Shown here: positions 57,001 through 64,000 of the stretch, in pieces
Layout of the letters: each line of letters starts with the position of its first letter
Numbering within the stretch: the stretch's first letter is position 1
Virus record (IMG/VR): IMGVR_UViG_3300009505_000013
Location: 1 to 64,000 of that record
DNA length: 64,000 nucleotides
Strand: one strand, 5' to 3'
DNA from: a virus
Notes under the pieces: generated by a model
The model's input: the letters and a program-made list of their open reading frames with translations, nothing else
The model's database searches: none
What the model was told of the DNA's origin: nothing
Position numbers and translations under genes: made by a program

Positions 57001-57249
57001 ATGCCAAATAATATGAAAAATGCTGGAATGTCTTACAAGGTAGGAGGAGCCAGAAAAAAGAAAGACTCTTATGGAGATGGTGGTATGGATTATTCATACC
57101 AAAATATGTTTGCTAAAATGGGTGGTGCTATGGGTACTAAGGATGTAATGGATGTTATCCAAGGATCAAGTGCTATGCAAATGAAAAGAGGTGGTGGTAC
57201 CAAAAAAGGTATGGTTAGAAAAACTGCACGTAGAGCATATAAAAAATAA
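57001..57249 (+). CDS. Small basic Gly/Met-rich protein with Gly-Gly motifs, 82 aa
   Basis: MPNNMKNAGMSYKVGGARKKKDSYG, then GDGGMDYSYQNMFAKMGGAMG and MKRGGGTKKGMVRKTARRAYKK. Repeats KVGG, GDGG, KMGG and RGGG, like the 78-aa protein at 55021, and ends in a strongly basic helix. Likely a small virion or DNA-binding protein; unknown family. Follows the holin by 18 nt with the A-rich leader aataattaaaaataaaaatt. Confidence 0.6.
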   Translation: MPNNMKNAGMSYKVGGARKKKDSYGDGGMDYSYQNMFAKMGGAMGTKDVMDVIQGSSAMQMKRGGGTKKGMVRKTARRAYKK

Positions 57250-57252
57250 GAT

Positions 57253-57339
57253 ATGAGTAATAGTAAACAACAATGTCAATGTGGTAACACTCAAAATCCT
57301 GATGGGCTTTGTGATGGATCTCACTTGATTAAAAAATAA
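57253..57339 (+). CDS. 28-residue CDGSH-type mini protein
   Basis: MSNSKQQCQCGNTQNPDGLC then DGSHLIKK. It holds the CDGSH iron-sulphur signature: C-x-C, then Gly-Asn-Thr, Pro, and C-D-G-S-H (C8, C10, C20, H24). In CDGSH proteins these three Cys and one His bind a 2Fe-2S cluster. The spacing between the CxC and the CDGSH is 9 residues, one more than the usual 8, and the protein is far shorter than a normal domain (about 40). It sits 3 nt after one small gene and 6 nt before the next, so it is part of a packed operon. Too short for routine gene finders. Confidence 0.6.
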   Translation: MSNSKQQCQCGNTQNPDGLCDGSHLIKK

Positions 57340-57345
57340 ACAATT

Positions 57346-57573
57346 ATGGCAAAGAAAATATCATTCCCAATGGGAGACGGAAAGGTAGAGAATGGGTATT
57401 ATGACCCAACTTCTATACCATCAAAAATTCAAGCAAAAAAGAATGCAACTGCTACAGCAACTAGAATGAGACTAGCTGCACAAGGAGTTGAGATTAAACG
57501 TATGTCTACTAGAGCATCTGAACCAGTTCAATCAGAAGCTTTTAAAAATGGATATAGAAACGGTAAAAAATAA
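57346..57573 (+). CDS. Small basic protein, 75 aa, unknown
   Basis: MAKKISFPMGDGKVENGYYDPTSIPSK, then an Ala/Thr-rich helix (NATATATRMRLAAQGVEIKR) and a C-terminus KNGYRNGKK. Overall basic, no signal peptide or TM, no family known. Tightly packed between the CDGSH gene and the beta-rich gene, with leader aaaaaataaacaatt before the ATG. Confidence 0.6.
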   Translation: MAKKISFPMGDGKVENGYYDPTSIPSKIQAKKNATATATRMRLAAQGVEIKRMSTRASEPVQSEAFKNGYRNGKK

Positions 57574-57579
57574 ATTACT

Positions 57580-57924
57580 ATGGCAACATTAACAGCACAA
57601 CAAATAAGTCAAGCAGGTATAGTACCTGTAACAGTAACTCCTGAATCAACAGGTGATAAACTTGCAAATACTGGAAAGCAGTTTTTTCATATTGAAAATG
57701 CTAGTGGTTCATCAGTAACAGCTACAGTTGTTCCTGTAGTTACTACTGTTGTAGATCCTTTGTTAGGAGTACTTGCAAAAGAAAATGCTGTTTTAACATT
57801 ATCTGCGGGTGAAGAAGGATTTTTAGGACCTTTTGAAGTTGATGCTTTTAATGATGTTGATGGTAATATAACAATAACATGTTCAGCAACAGCTAGTATT
57901 AAACTATCTGCTCTGTACTTATAA
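57580..57924 (+). CDS. Small beta-rich virion-type protein, 114 aa
   Basis: MATLTAQQISQAGIVPVTVTP then KQFFHIENASGSSVTATVVPV and ENAVLTLSAGEEGFLGPFEVDAFNDVDGNITITCS: a regular beta-sandwich alternation of strands with Gly/Asn turns, like small phage head or tail decoration proteins. No cysteines in pairs, one Cys near the end. Family not recognised. Lies immediately before the 1342-aa fibre gene (10-nt gap). Confidence 0.6.
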   Translation: MATLTAQQISQAGIVPVTVTPESTGDKLANTGKQFFHIENASGSSVTATVVPVVTTVVDPLLGVLAKENAVLTLSAGEEGFLGPFEVDAFNDVDGNITITCSATASIKLSALYL

Positions 57925-57934
57925 ATAGAAAACA

Positions 57935-60900
57935 ATGGGCTCATTATTACAAGATGTAATTGGATTATTTTCCAAGAAAAAATATGCACCAAAACCATAT
58001 GATGTAAATACAGATGGTAAGGAGGATTACTTAGTTCTATCTACTAAACAAGATAGTTCTTTAAATGTTATGGCGTATCTGCCTAAGTTAGATCAAGAGT
58101 TAATCTCTATATTTGATCTAGCTACAGCAATCAATGGTGCAGGAAATACCACTTATGATTTTGCAAATGTGGATCTAGCTGGTAAAACTAATCTTAACCT
58201 GACTGGTTCAGATGGTACTGTAGATACAGTAAGTCTTGTTGGAAAAACAGGAATAACCGTTGTAAGTAATGGATCTGATGTAGAACTTAGTGTTACATCA
58301 GGAACGTATGTAGAATGTACAGGTAATAATACTGCTAATGTAGTTCCAATGTGGGATGGAGGAACATGTTCTCTTGGTAATAGTGATATTACTTATGATG
58401 GAGTAGATCTTTATGCTTTGGCTGATACTAAAAAATTAAGAGTAAGATACTTAGATATGGCAAATGCCGTAGCTAAGTTAGAAGCAACTAATGGTACAGG
58501 AAATGTTGGCCAAGTTCTTACTGTATCTGCTGGTGGAGGATTAGAGTGGACAACAAATGGTACTGGCTCAATGTCTTCATGGATTTTATCTGCTGATAAT
58601 GGTACAACATCAGTAATCCAAGATGGAAATACAGCAACTATTGCTGGTGGTACTAAACTATCAACAGCAGATGATACATTAGGAACAGTAACTATAAGCC
58701 ATGATGCTACTACAAGAACAAATACTACTTCTTCTGTAACTCCTGGGCCTGGTGTTCAGTTTTCTGTTATAGATACTATAGTATCAGATGCAACAGGTCA
58801 TATTACAGATGTTAATACTAAGAATGTAACAATGCCTACTATAACAGGCGTTACTAGTGTAGGTACTGATACTCCAGATACAATATCTATTGGGGGAACA
58901 GCAGAAGACCCAACTGTAAACACTATTACAGGAGCAGTTGGTGATAATAATACTTGGTTAGTAACAGGAGACGATGTATATGAATATATAACTAATCTTG
59001 GTCTTGTAGAAAGTGTAACTGGTGGTGTTGGTATTAACTTGACAGGAACAGCAGCAGATCCAATAGTCAATATAGACTATGCGGGTGTAGATAATGCAAT
59101 TATAGTTGCACCTACAGAAGTAATTACAGATAATGATTACTTATGGTTTAGTGATGCATCAGATAATAATATAAAGAAAGTTAGAGTTTCTGATCTACCG
59201 GATAATGCTTCTGGTGTTCAGCAAATTATAGCAGGAACAAACATAAATATTACTCCAATAAATGGACAAGGTATAGTTACAATTAATTCAACTGATCAAT
59301 TTACAGGAACAGTTACATCAGTAGCTACATCTAATGGTGTATTTGTAGATGTATCAGGTGGAACAATAACTTCAGCAGGAACTATAACAGCAGAGTTATC
59401 TGCTACAGGTACTCCTGATTCAACTAAATATTTAAGAGGTGATAATACTTGGGCACCTATCCCGGCAGATAATAACACAACATATAATTTATCTTCTACA
59501 CAGAATTTATCTGATGTAGATATTACATTAAATGGTTCAGATGGTACATCAGATATAGTATCAGTAATAGCCGGTACTGGTATAGTATTAACAGATGTTG
59601 GAAGTAATTTTAGAATTGATGGTAATATAGGATCAGTAACAAGTGTTTCATCTACAACAGCAGGAGATGCTTTAGATGTATTAGTTGCAAATCCAACAAG
59701 TACTCCTGCTCTAGGTTTTACATGGGCGGGTGATGCTACACAATATGTAAACGGTGCAGGTAATTTAGCTTTATTAAGCTCAATACCAACCAATCTAACA
59801 TTAACTACAACAGGAACTAGTGGTGCTGCTACTTTAGTTGGTAATACTTTAAACGTTCCTCAATATGCTTCAGGAGCAGTTAGTATACTAGACAATGGTA
59901 CATCATTAACAACTGCAGTTCAATCAATTGATTTTGTAGGAGCAGGTGTTACATTAACAGAACCAACTTCAGATAATATAGTTGTTACAATACCAGATAC
60001 AATTTATACAAATGACCCTGGTATTACAGTTGACAATACAACTAATACGATAGGACTAGATTACTCAGGAACAGATAACTATATATATTTAAACAACATT
60101 AAAGTCCCAGAAGCAACATCATTAATGAACTGGTCAGAAGGATCAGGTGCTACACCTGTTGTATTTAATACTACAATAGCTGACATTGTTAATATTGGTT
60201 CATCAGGTTGGGATTTAACTGGTGATTTAGGAACTGCTAAAAATATTGGTAATGGTGATACTGCTCTTATACAAGGTGGTGTTGCACTTACCTCATCAAC
60301 TAGTGGAACTAATGTTTTAACATTAGACTTAGACAACACAGCAGTTACTGCAGGCTCATATACCAATGCAGATATAACCGTAGATGCACAAGGTAGAATA
60401 ACAGCAGCAGTAAATGGCACAGGAGGAGGTGGATCAATGTCAAGCTTCTTTATAACAGATGGTGTTACGACTGAAGAAATTCTAGATGCCAATACTGTAA
60501 CTTTTTCTGCAGCAACAGGTATAACTGGAGCAGGTTTAACAGTTGATGTTAGTGCAACAGACACTGTCACTATAGGTGTTGATACAGTAGGTGCTGACAA
60601 TCTAATTATGGCTAGACCTACTCTTGCGGGTATTGCTAGTTTAGATTACTTTATGTTTAGTGATACTAACGGGGGTGATCAACTTTATAAGCAACAGTTT
60701 TATTTGATGCCAGGATACTATGCAGGTTTCTGGACAAGAGGAGATAATTTAGTTACAGGTAGTGGTCTTGCTTCTCCAACAGATTTTGAATTAAATATTC
60801 AAGGAGGAACAGGTATTACAACTGATGCTACTACTGCAGGCTCAGCTCCGGTTATTAATACAGTAGATATAAGTTTAGATAGCACTGGTGTAACTGCTGG

Positions 60901-61963
60901 ATCTTATACTAATGCAGACATTACAGTAAATGCTCAAGGTCAAATCACTCTAGCAGCTAACGGAACTGGTGGAGGTGGTATGACATCATGGACAGTACAA
61001 GCTGATGGTGGTACAGATCAGGTTATAACAAATGGAGATACGTTAAACCTAACAGGGACAGCTCCTATTAGCACTTTTGCACAAGCTACAGATGAAGTTG
61101 TATTTACACATGATACATCAGGTGTTGTAGCAGGAACTTATGTTAATGCCAACATTACTGTAGATACTATGGGGCATATTACTTCTGCTTCTGCTGGTAC
61201 TGGTGGTGGAGTTACTGCTGTTAACTTACTATTAGGATCAAGTTCAGGTACTCCTTTAGATGCATCTATTAATAGTAATACTTTAACCATTACATCAAAT
61301 GTATTTACTGGAGGAACTAATGTAGGACATGTACCATCATATGGTTCTGATCCAGGAAATCAGAAGTTTTATTTAGATGCAACAGGTGCTTGGTCTGAGC
61401 CAAGTAATGCAGGTATTATTGCAGGTTGCGGAATTAATAAGAATGGTAGTACATTAAGTGTAGAATATGGACCTTTAGCAACAAACGTAATTAACTGTGC
61501 TGCAAATGGCATTAAAGAAAATGTAGATCTTGAGAAAGATACAATAATATATAATGATGTAGACTCAGGAGGTTTAGGAATTGATGAAGTAAAAGAATTA
61601 GTAATTGCTGATTTACTAGATAGAATGGTATCTAGAAGTACTTTTGCTCAGGCAGCAGCATGGTGTTCTTTTGATACTGGTGCAAGCATATTTACAAATT
61701 CAGGCAGATCAGGAATAGGTACATTAACAGTAACTAGTAATGGTACAGCATCATCTACTTTAAGTTGGACAACTCCATTAACAGGAACAAATTATTTAGT
61801 ATGTTTAACAACTGAAAGTTCAACTACTGCTTTTCATACATATTGTAGATTAAAGACTACAACTAGTTGTATAATTGGATCAAATAATATTACTAATCCA
61901 GGTGTACCAGCTGCTACTTTAGTTAACGTTGTAATTTATGATGTTGGATTAAATACTATATAA
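57935..61963 (+). CDS. Large repetitive tail fibre/adhesin, 1342 aa
   Basis: Begins with the shared amphipathic anchor (MGSLLQDVIGLFSKKKYAPK). The rest is Gly/Thr/Asn/Asp-rich beta-structured repeats, including three copies of the phage-fibre motif AGSYTNADITVDAQGRIT (near 60352, 60892 and 61132) and linked forms such as TSGAATLVGNTLNVPQYAS and GSMSSWILSADNGTTSVIQDG. The C-terminal ~110 residues form a distinct beta domain (GIGTLTVTSNGTASSTLSW...VYDVGLNTI-like end), probably the tip. No catalytic motif recognised. Repeats are divergent at DNA level. Host-binding fibre is likely; whether it is a tail spike or a long fibre cannot be told. Confidence 0.78.
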   Translation: MGSLLQDVIGLFSKKKYAPKPYDVNTDGKEDYLVLSTKQDSSLNVMAYLPKLDQELISIFDLATAINGAGNTTYDFANVDLAGKTNLNLTGSDGTVDTVSLVGKTGITVVSNGSDVELSVTSGTYVECTGNNTANVVPMWDGGTCSLGNSDITYDGVDLYALADTKKLRVRYLDMANAVAKLEATNGTGNVGQVLTVSAGGGLEWTTNGTGSMSSWILSADNGTTSVIQDGNTATIAGGTKLSTADDTLGTVTISHDATTRTNTTSSVTPGPGVQFSVIDTIVSDATGHITDVNTKNVTMPTITGVTSVGTDTPDTISIGGTAEDPTVNTITGAVGDNNTWLVTGDDVYEYITNLGLVESVTGGVGINLTGTAADPIVNIDYAGVDNAIIVAPTEVITDNDYLWFSDASDNNIKKVRVSDLPDNASGVQQIIAGTNINITPINGQGIVTINSTDQFTGTVTSVATSNGVFVDVSGGTITSAGTITAELSATGTPDSTKYLRGDNTWAPIPADNNTTYNLSSTQNLSDVDITLNGSDGTSDIVSVIAGTGIVLTDVGSNFRIDGNIGSVTSVSSTTAGDALDVLVANPTSTPALGFTWAGDATQYVNGAGNLALLSSIPTNLTLTTTGTSGAATLVGNTLNVPQYASGAVSILDNGTSLTTAVQSIDFVGAGVTLTEPTSDNIVVTIPDTIYTNDPGITVDNTTNTIGLDYSGTDNYIYLNNIKVPEATSLMNWSEGSGATPVVFNTTIADIVNIGSSGWDLTGDLGTAKNIGNGDTALIQGGVALTSSTSGTNVLTLDLDNTAVTAGSYTNADITVDAQGRITAAVNGTGGGGSMSSFFITDGVTTEEILDANTVTFSAATGITGAGLTVDVSATDTVTIGVDTVGADNLIMARPTLAGIASLDYFMFSDTNGGDQLYKQQFYLMPGYYAGFWTRGDNLVTGSGLASPTDFELNIQGGTGITTDATTAGSAPVINTVDISLDSTGVTAGSYTNADITVNAQGQITLAANGTGGGGMTSWTVQADGGTDQVITNGDTLNLTGTAPISTFAQATDEVVFTHDTSGVVAGTYVNANITVDTMGHITSASAGTGGGVTAVNLLLGSSSGTPLDASINSNTLTITSNVFTGGTNVGHVPSYGSDPGNQKFYLDATGAWSEPSNAGIIAGCGINKNGSTLSVEYGPLATNVINCAANGIKENVDLEKDTIIYNDVDSGGLGIDEVKELVIADLLDRMVSRSTFAQAAAWCSFDTGASIFTNSGRSGIGTLTVTSNGTASSTLSWTTPLTGTNYLVCLTTESSTTAFHTYCRLKTTTSCIIGSNNITNPGVPAATLVNVVIYDVGLNTI
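60337..61210 (+). repeat. Three divergent protein-level fibre repeats
   Basis: Units of the form (V)xAG(S/T)YTNADITVDAQGRIT...GTGGGG near 60337-60440, 60885-60981 and 61123-61210. DNA identity is low because of synonymous change, so they are old duplications rather than recent copies. Confidence 0.7.
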
Positions 61964-61983
61964 TAAAACTAAAATAAAAAGAA

Positions 61984-64000
61984 ATGAGTGTTTATATACA
62001 AGAGGTCTTAGGGCTACTAAAAAGAAATAAAAAGAAGATAAAGCTAGACAAAATGAGAGATCATTTTGAGTTTGGTAAGCTTTATCAGAACAGTTCCCTG
62101 AATACAGGTGCGGCTTATAACCCTAAGATGGAACCATTTGTAGTTAAGTGGGGTGATCTTGTATGTCAAGCTACTGAAAACTTAACAAGAACACAACCTG
62201 GATCAGGTAATTTAGGAGTTGTTCCTGTATATACAACACCAGAAGGTTCATGTGCATGGGATACATTAATGGATTCTATCATAACACAAAATGCATTAGG
62301 TGATACTATTAATATTGCAGGTAACTTATATGTACAAGGTACTATAACAACCCCAACATTAACAGAAGACCGTGTTGTTATTGTAGGACCAGGAGGAGTA
62401 CTAGAAGATGATGCTAATTTAACAATGGATGGTACAACATTTACAGCTAATGTAGATGTAGTACATGGAACTGATGTACCAGCAGGTACTCCAGCTCAAA
62501 CAACAAGAATAAACTCTAATCTTAAACTAGAAGGGCCTGTATATGATTCACTTGGAGTATTAGGTGGATTAAACAAAGTGCTTGTAGGTTTAGCAGATGG
62601 TAGAGTAAAGTGGCAAGATGATGATGTGGTTGAAGCATTAACATATGGTTCACTATGGCAAGGAGATCCTACTAACTATAAGGTAGAACTACCTATAGGA
62701 ACAGCTGATCAAATACTTATTTCTGATGGAACTACTTTTGCATGGCAAAATAATCCTGCTGCAATTGTAGGTGAAGTTTGTGATGTATATAGAATTCCAT
62801 TATGGACACCAGATGCTCAAACATTAGGTTGTTCATTACTTATTCAGGATGGAAACTCTGGTACTCCTGCTACTAAAATCACTAATGATGGTCAACTACA
62901 ACAAGTAAAAAAAGTATTTTTAGATGAAGTAGTACAGGATGATACTCTTACAGAAGTATTAGTAAGAGATACAGGTGCTTCTAATGAAGTTAAGTTTAGA
63001 GATGTAGCTACAATTGTTCCTCCTGTAGGATTTGATACACTTGTTATGAGTGAAGTCAATGACTGGACACAAACATATCTTAATGCATATGTACCTCTTG
63101 ATGATACAACTGTACCATATATGCGTATAGGTGGTATGACAACTTTAACAGATGGTCAAGAAGGTCATGTAATTGCAAAGAATGTAAAGAGTGGTGCTCT
63201 TTTATCACAAGATGCTATTAGATTTCCAGATGGTTGGGGAGTTCCAGGTGAACTATGGGACAATCAAGTATCATGGTTAACAGGTGCTAATGGTATGAAT
63301 GGATATAAAGATACAGATACACTGTTATTTGGTGAGACACTTAAATTTAAATATATAAACTACCAAGCACCCGGTCAAGCAAATAATATTTTATTTTGGG
63401 ATGCTTGTTGTAAACTTTATTCATCTAATGAATGTCCTGTAGGAACAAACCAAACACTTACAACAGATGAAAATGTAGCTATATCAAGTCAAACTGTAGT
63501 TGTTGATGATGGATATGGAGGGTATGGTCTTACTTATGCATTACAAACTAATGTTAGTAATGGTACATTAAATTTCAATACAGTTACTGGTCAATATACA
63601 TATACTCCAGCTAATAATTATTTTGGTACAGATCAATTTACTTATACAGCCACTGATGGATATTGTATAACAGACCCTATTACTGTAACAATTATTGTTA
63701 ATGCGGTAGCTGAACCACCTATATGGACTAGCTCATGCCCTGATACAAGTAATCTTTTGGCAGGAGATGTTTATACATATAATTATACAGTAAGTGATCC
63801 AGATCACGCATGTAATCAACTCAGTGTAAGTTTTACTTTAACAGATAATGCTACTGGTAATCCAGCTACATGGTTAACTAATACATATAATAATGACTGT
63901 ACTGGTACTATAACAGGAACTTACCCTGCAACAGGTGGCGTATTTACATTGGCGTTGACAGTAACAGATCCTGATACTCCTGCTAACTCTTCAGGTCAAA
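61984..64000 (+). CDS. Adhesin with cadherin/Ig-like C-terminal repeats, 3'-truncated
   Basis: Read from ATG 61984 to the window end (672 full codons, no stop). N-terminus MSVYIQEVLGLLKRNKKKIKL matches the anchor of the two other fibre genes. The first ~470 residues are fibre-like beta repeats (for example TDVVHGTDVPAGTPAQTT-style linkers, DQILISDGTTFAWQ). From about 63450 onward the sequence becomes cadherin-like or tandem Ig-like: SNGTLNFNTVTGQYTYTPAN, then NYFGTDQFTYTATDG...TVTIIVNAV, and a second domain with YNYTVSDPDHACNQLSVSFTL and LTVTDPDTPA, the calcium-binding-type DPD motifs. Probably an adhesin touching host surface polysaccharides or proteins. The end lies outside the window. Confidence 0.75.
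   Translation, partial: MSVYIQEVLGLLKRNKKKIKLDKMRDHFEFGKLYQNSSLNTGAAYNPKMEPFVVKWGDLVCQATENLTRTQPGSGNLGVVPVYTTPEGSCAWDTLMDSIITQNALGDTINIAGNLYVQGTITTPTLTEDRVVIVGPGGVLEDDANLTMDGTTFTANVDVVHGTDVPAGTPAQTTRINSNLKLEGPVYDSLGVLGGLNKVLVGLADGRVKWQDDDVVEALTYGSLWQGDPTNYKVELPIGTADQILISDGTTFAWQNNPAAIVGEVCDVYRIPLWTPDAQTLGCSLLIQDGNSGTPATKITNDGQLQQVKKVFLDEVVQDDTLTEVLVRDTGASNEVKFRDVATIVPPVGFDTLVMSEVNDWTQTYLNAYVPLDDTTVPYMRIGGMTTLTDGQEGHVIAKNVKSGALLSQDAIRFPDGWGVPGELWDNQVSWLTGANGMNGYKDTDTLLFGETLKFKYINYQAPGQANNILFWDACCKLYSSNECPVGTNQTLTTDENVAISSQTVVVDDGYGGYGLTYALQTNVSNGTLNFNTVTGQYTYTPANNYFGTDQFTYTATDGYCITDPITVTIIVNAVAEPPIWTSSCPDTSNLLAGDVYTYNYTVSDPDHACNQLSVSFTLTDNATGNPATWLTNTYNNDCTGTITGTYPATGGVFTLALTVTDPDTPANSSGQ

Noticed and set aside
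1-64000. tRNA genes, CRISPR arrays, insertion sequences or integrase
   Set aside because: None seen; nearly all of the window is coding and no cloverleaf, regular spacer array or transposase motif was noticed. A dedicated tRNA scan was not possible.

Overview
The window is one side of a large tailed-phage genome, almost certainly a marine phage of a Bacteroidota (Flavobacteriia-like) host and probably crAss-like (Crassvirales) or a close relative. The evidence is as follows. (i) AT-rich DNA with A-rich leaders and essentially no Shine-Dalgarno sequences before start codons, as in Bacteroidota. (ii) Promoter candidates of the Bacteroidota type (TTG/TTTG, 19 nt, TAnnTTTG). (iii) Exported proteins with signal peptides ending in Ala-Gln or Gly-Gln. 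(iv) A virion gene block whose giant proteins resemble crAss-like muzzle, cargo and virion-RNA-polymerase proteins, including the polymerase signature GADFDID. No terminase, portal or major capsid gene lies in the window, so the placement rests on the tail and cargo genes and was not checked by a database search.

Layout. 1-4.2 kb: the 3' end of a tail fibre with an S74 chaperone, a short tail protein and two small Lys-rich proteins. 4.3-7.2 kb: a von Willebrand A (VWA) plus fibronectin-III virion protein and a Cys-rich FN3 protein. 7.3-8.5 kb: a metallophosphoesterase flanked by two intrinsic terminators. 8.6-17.3 kb: an unknown protein, two probable tail ring proteins and a 2152-residue muzzle/stabilisation-like protein carrying an inserted VWA domain. 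17.3-49.5 kb: five or six consecutive giant genes, probably ejected virion cargo. They carry zinc metallopeptidase motifs, an ADP-ribosyltransferase-like domain, a lytic-transglycosylase-like domain and a 4553-residue protein with the DFDID RNA polymerase signature. 49.6-51.6 kb: an envelope group (outer-membrane beta-barrel, single-TM coiled-coil protein, exported thioredoxin fold without catalytic cysteines). 51.6-54.5 kb: the only minus-strand genes, nrdA, nrdB and one small ORF, read from a symmetric divergent promoter region. 54.6-64 kb: a chain of tiny genes, a 3-TM holin, a 28-residue CDGSH-type protein and three large fibre/adhesin genes sharing a short N-terminal anchor, the last cut by the window end.

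How it fits together (inference). The ring and muzzle proteins build the tail. The giant cargo proteins would enter the cell with the DNA, open the wall, process or modify host proteins, and transcribe the first phage genes. The fibres and VWA/FN3/cadherin-like proteins handle adsorption. NrdAB supplies dNTPs, and the holin with the envelope proteins acts at the host envelope. Less expected signals are a recurring Gly-Gly short motif throughout the cargo proteins and some small basic proteins, a promoter-like TTTGTATATTAT motif in intergenic gaps, and a VWA cassette flanked by duplicated CPxGYT hairpins inside the muzzle protein.
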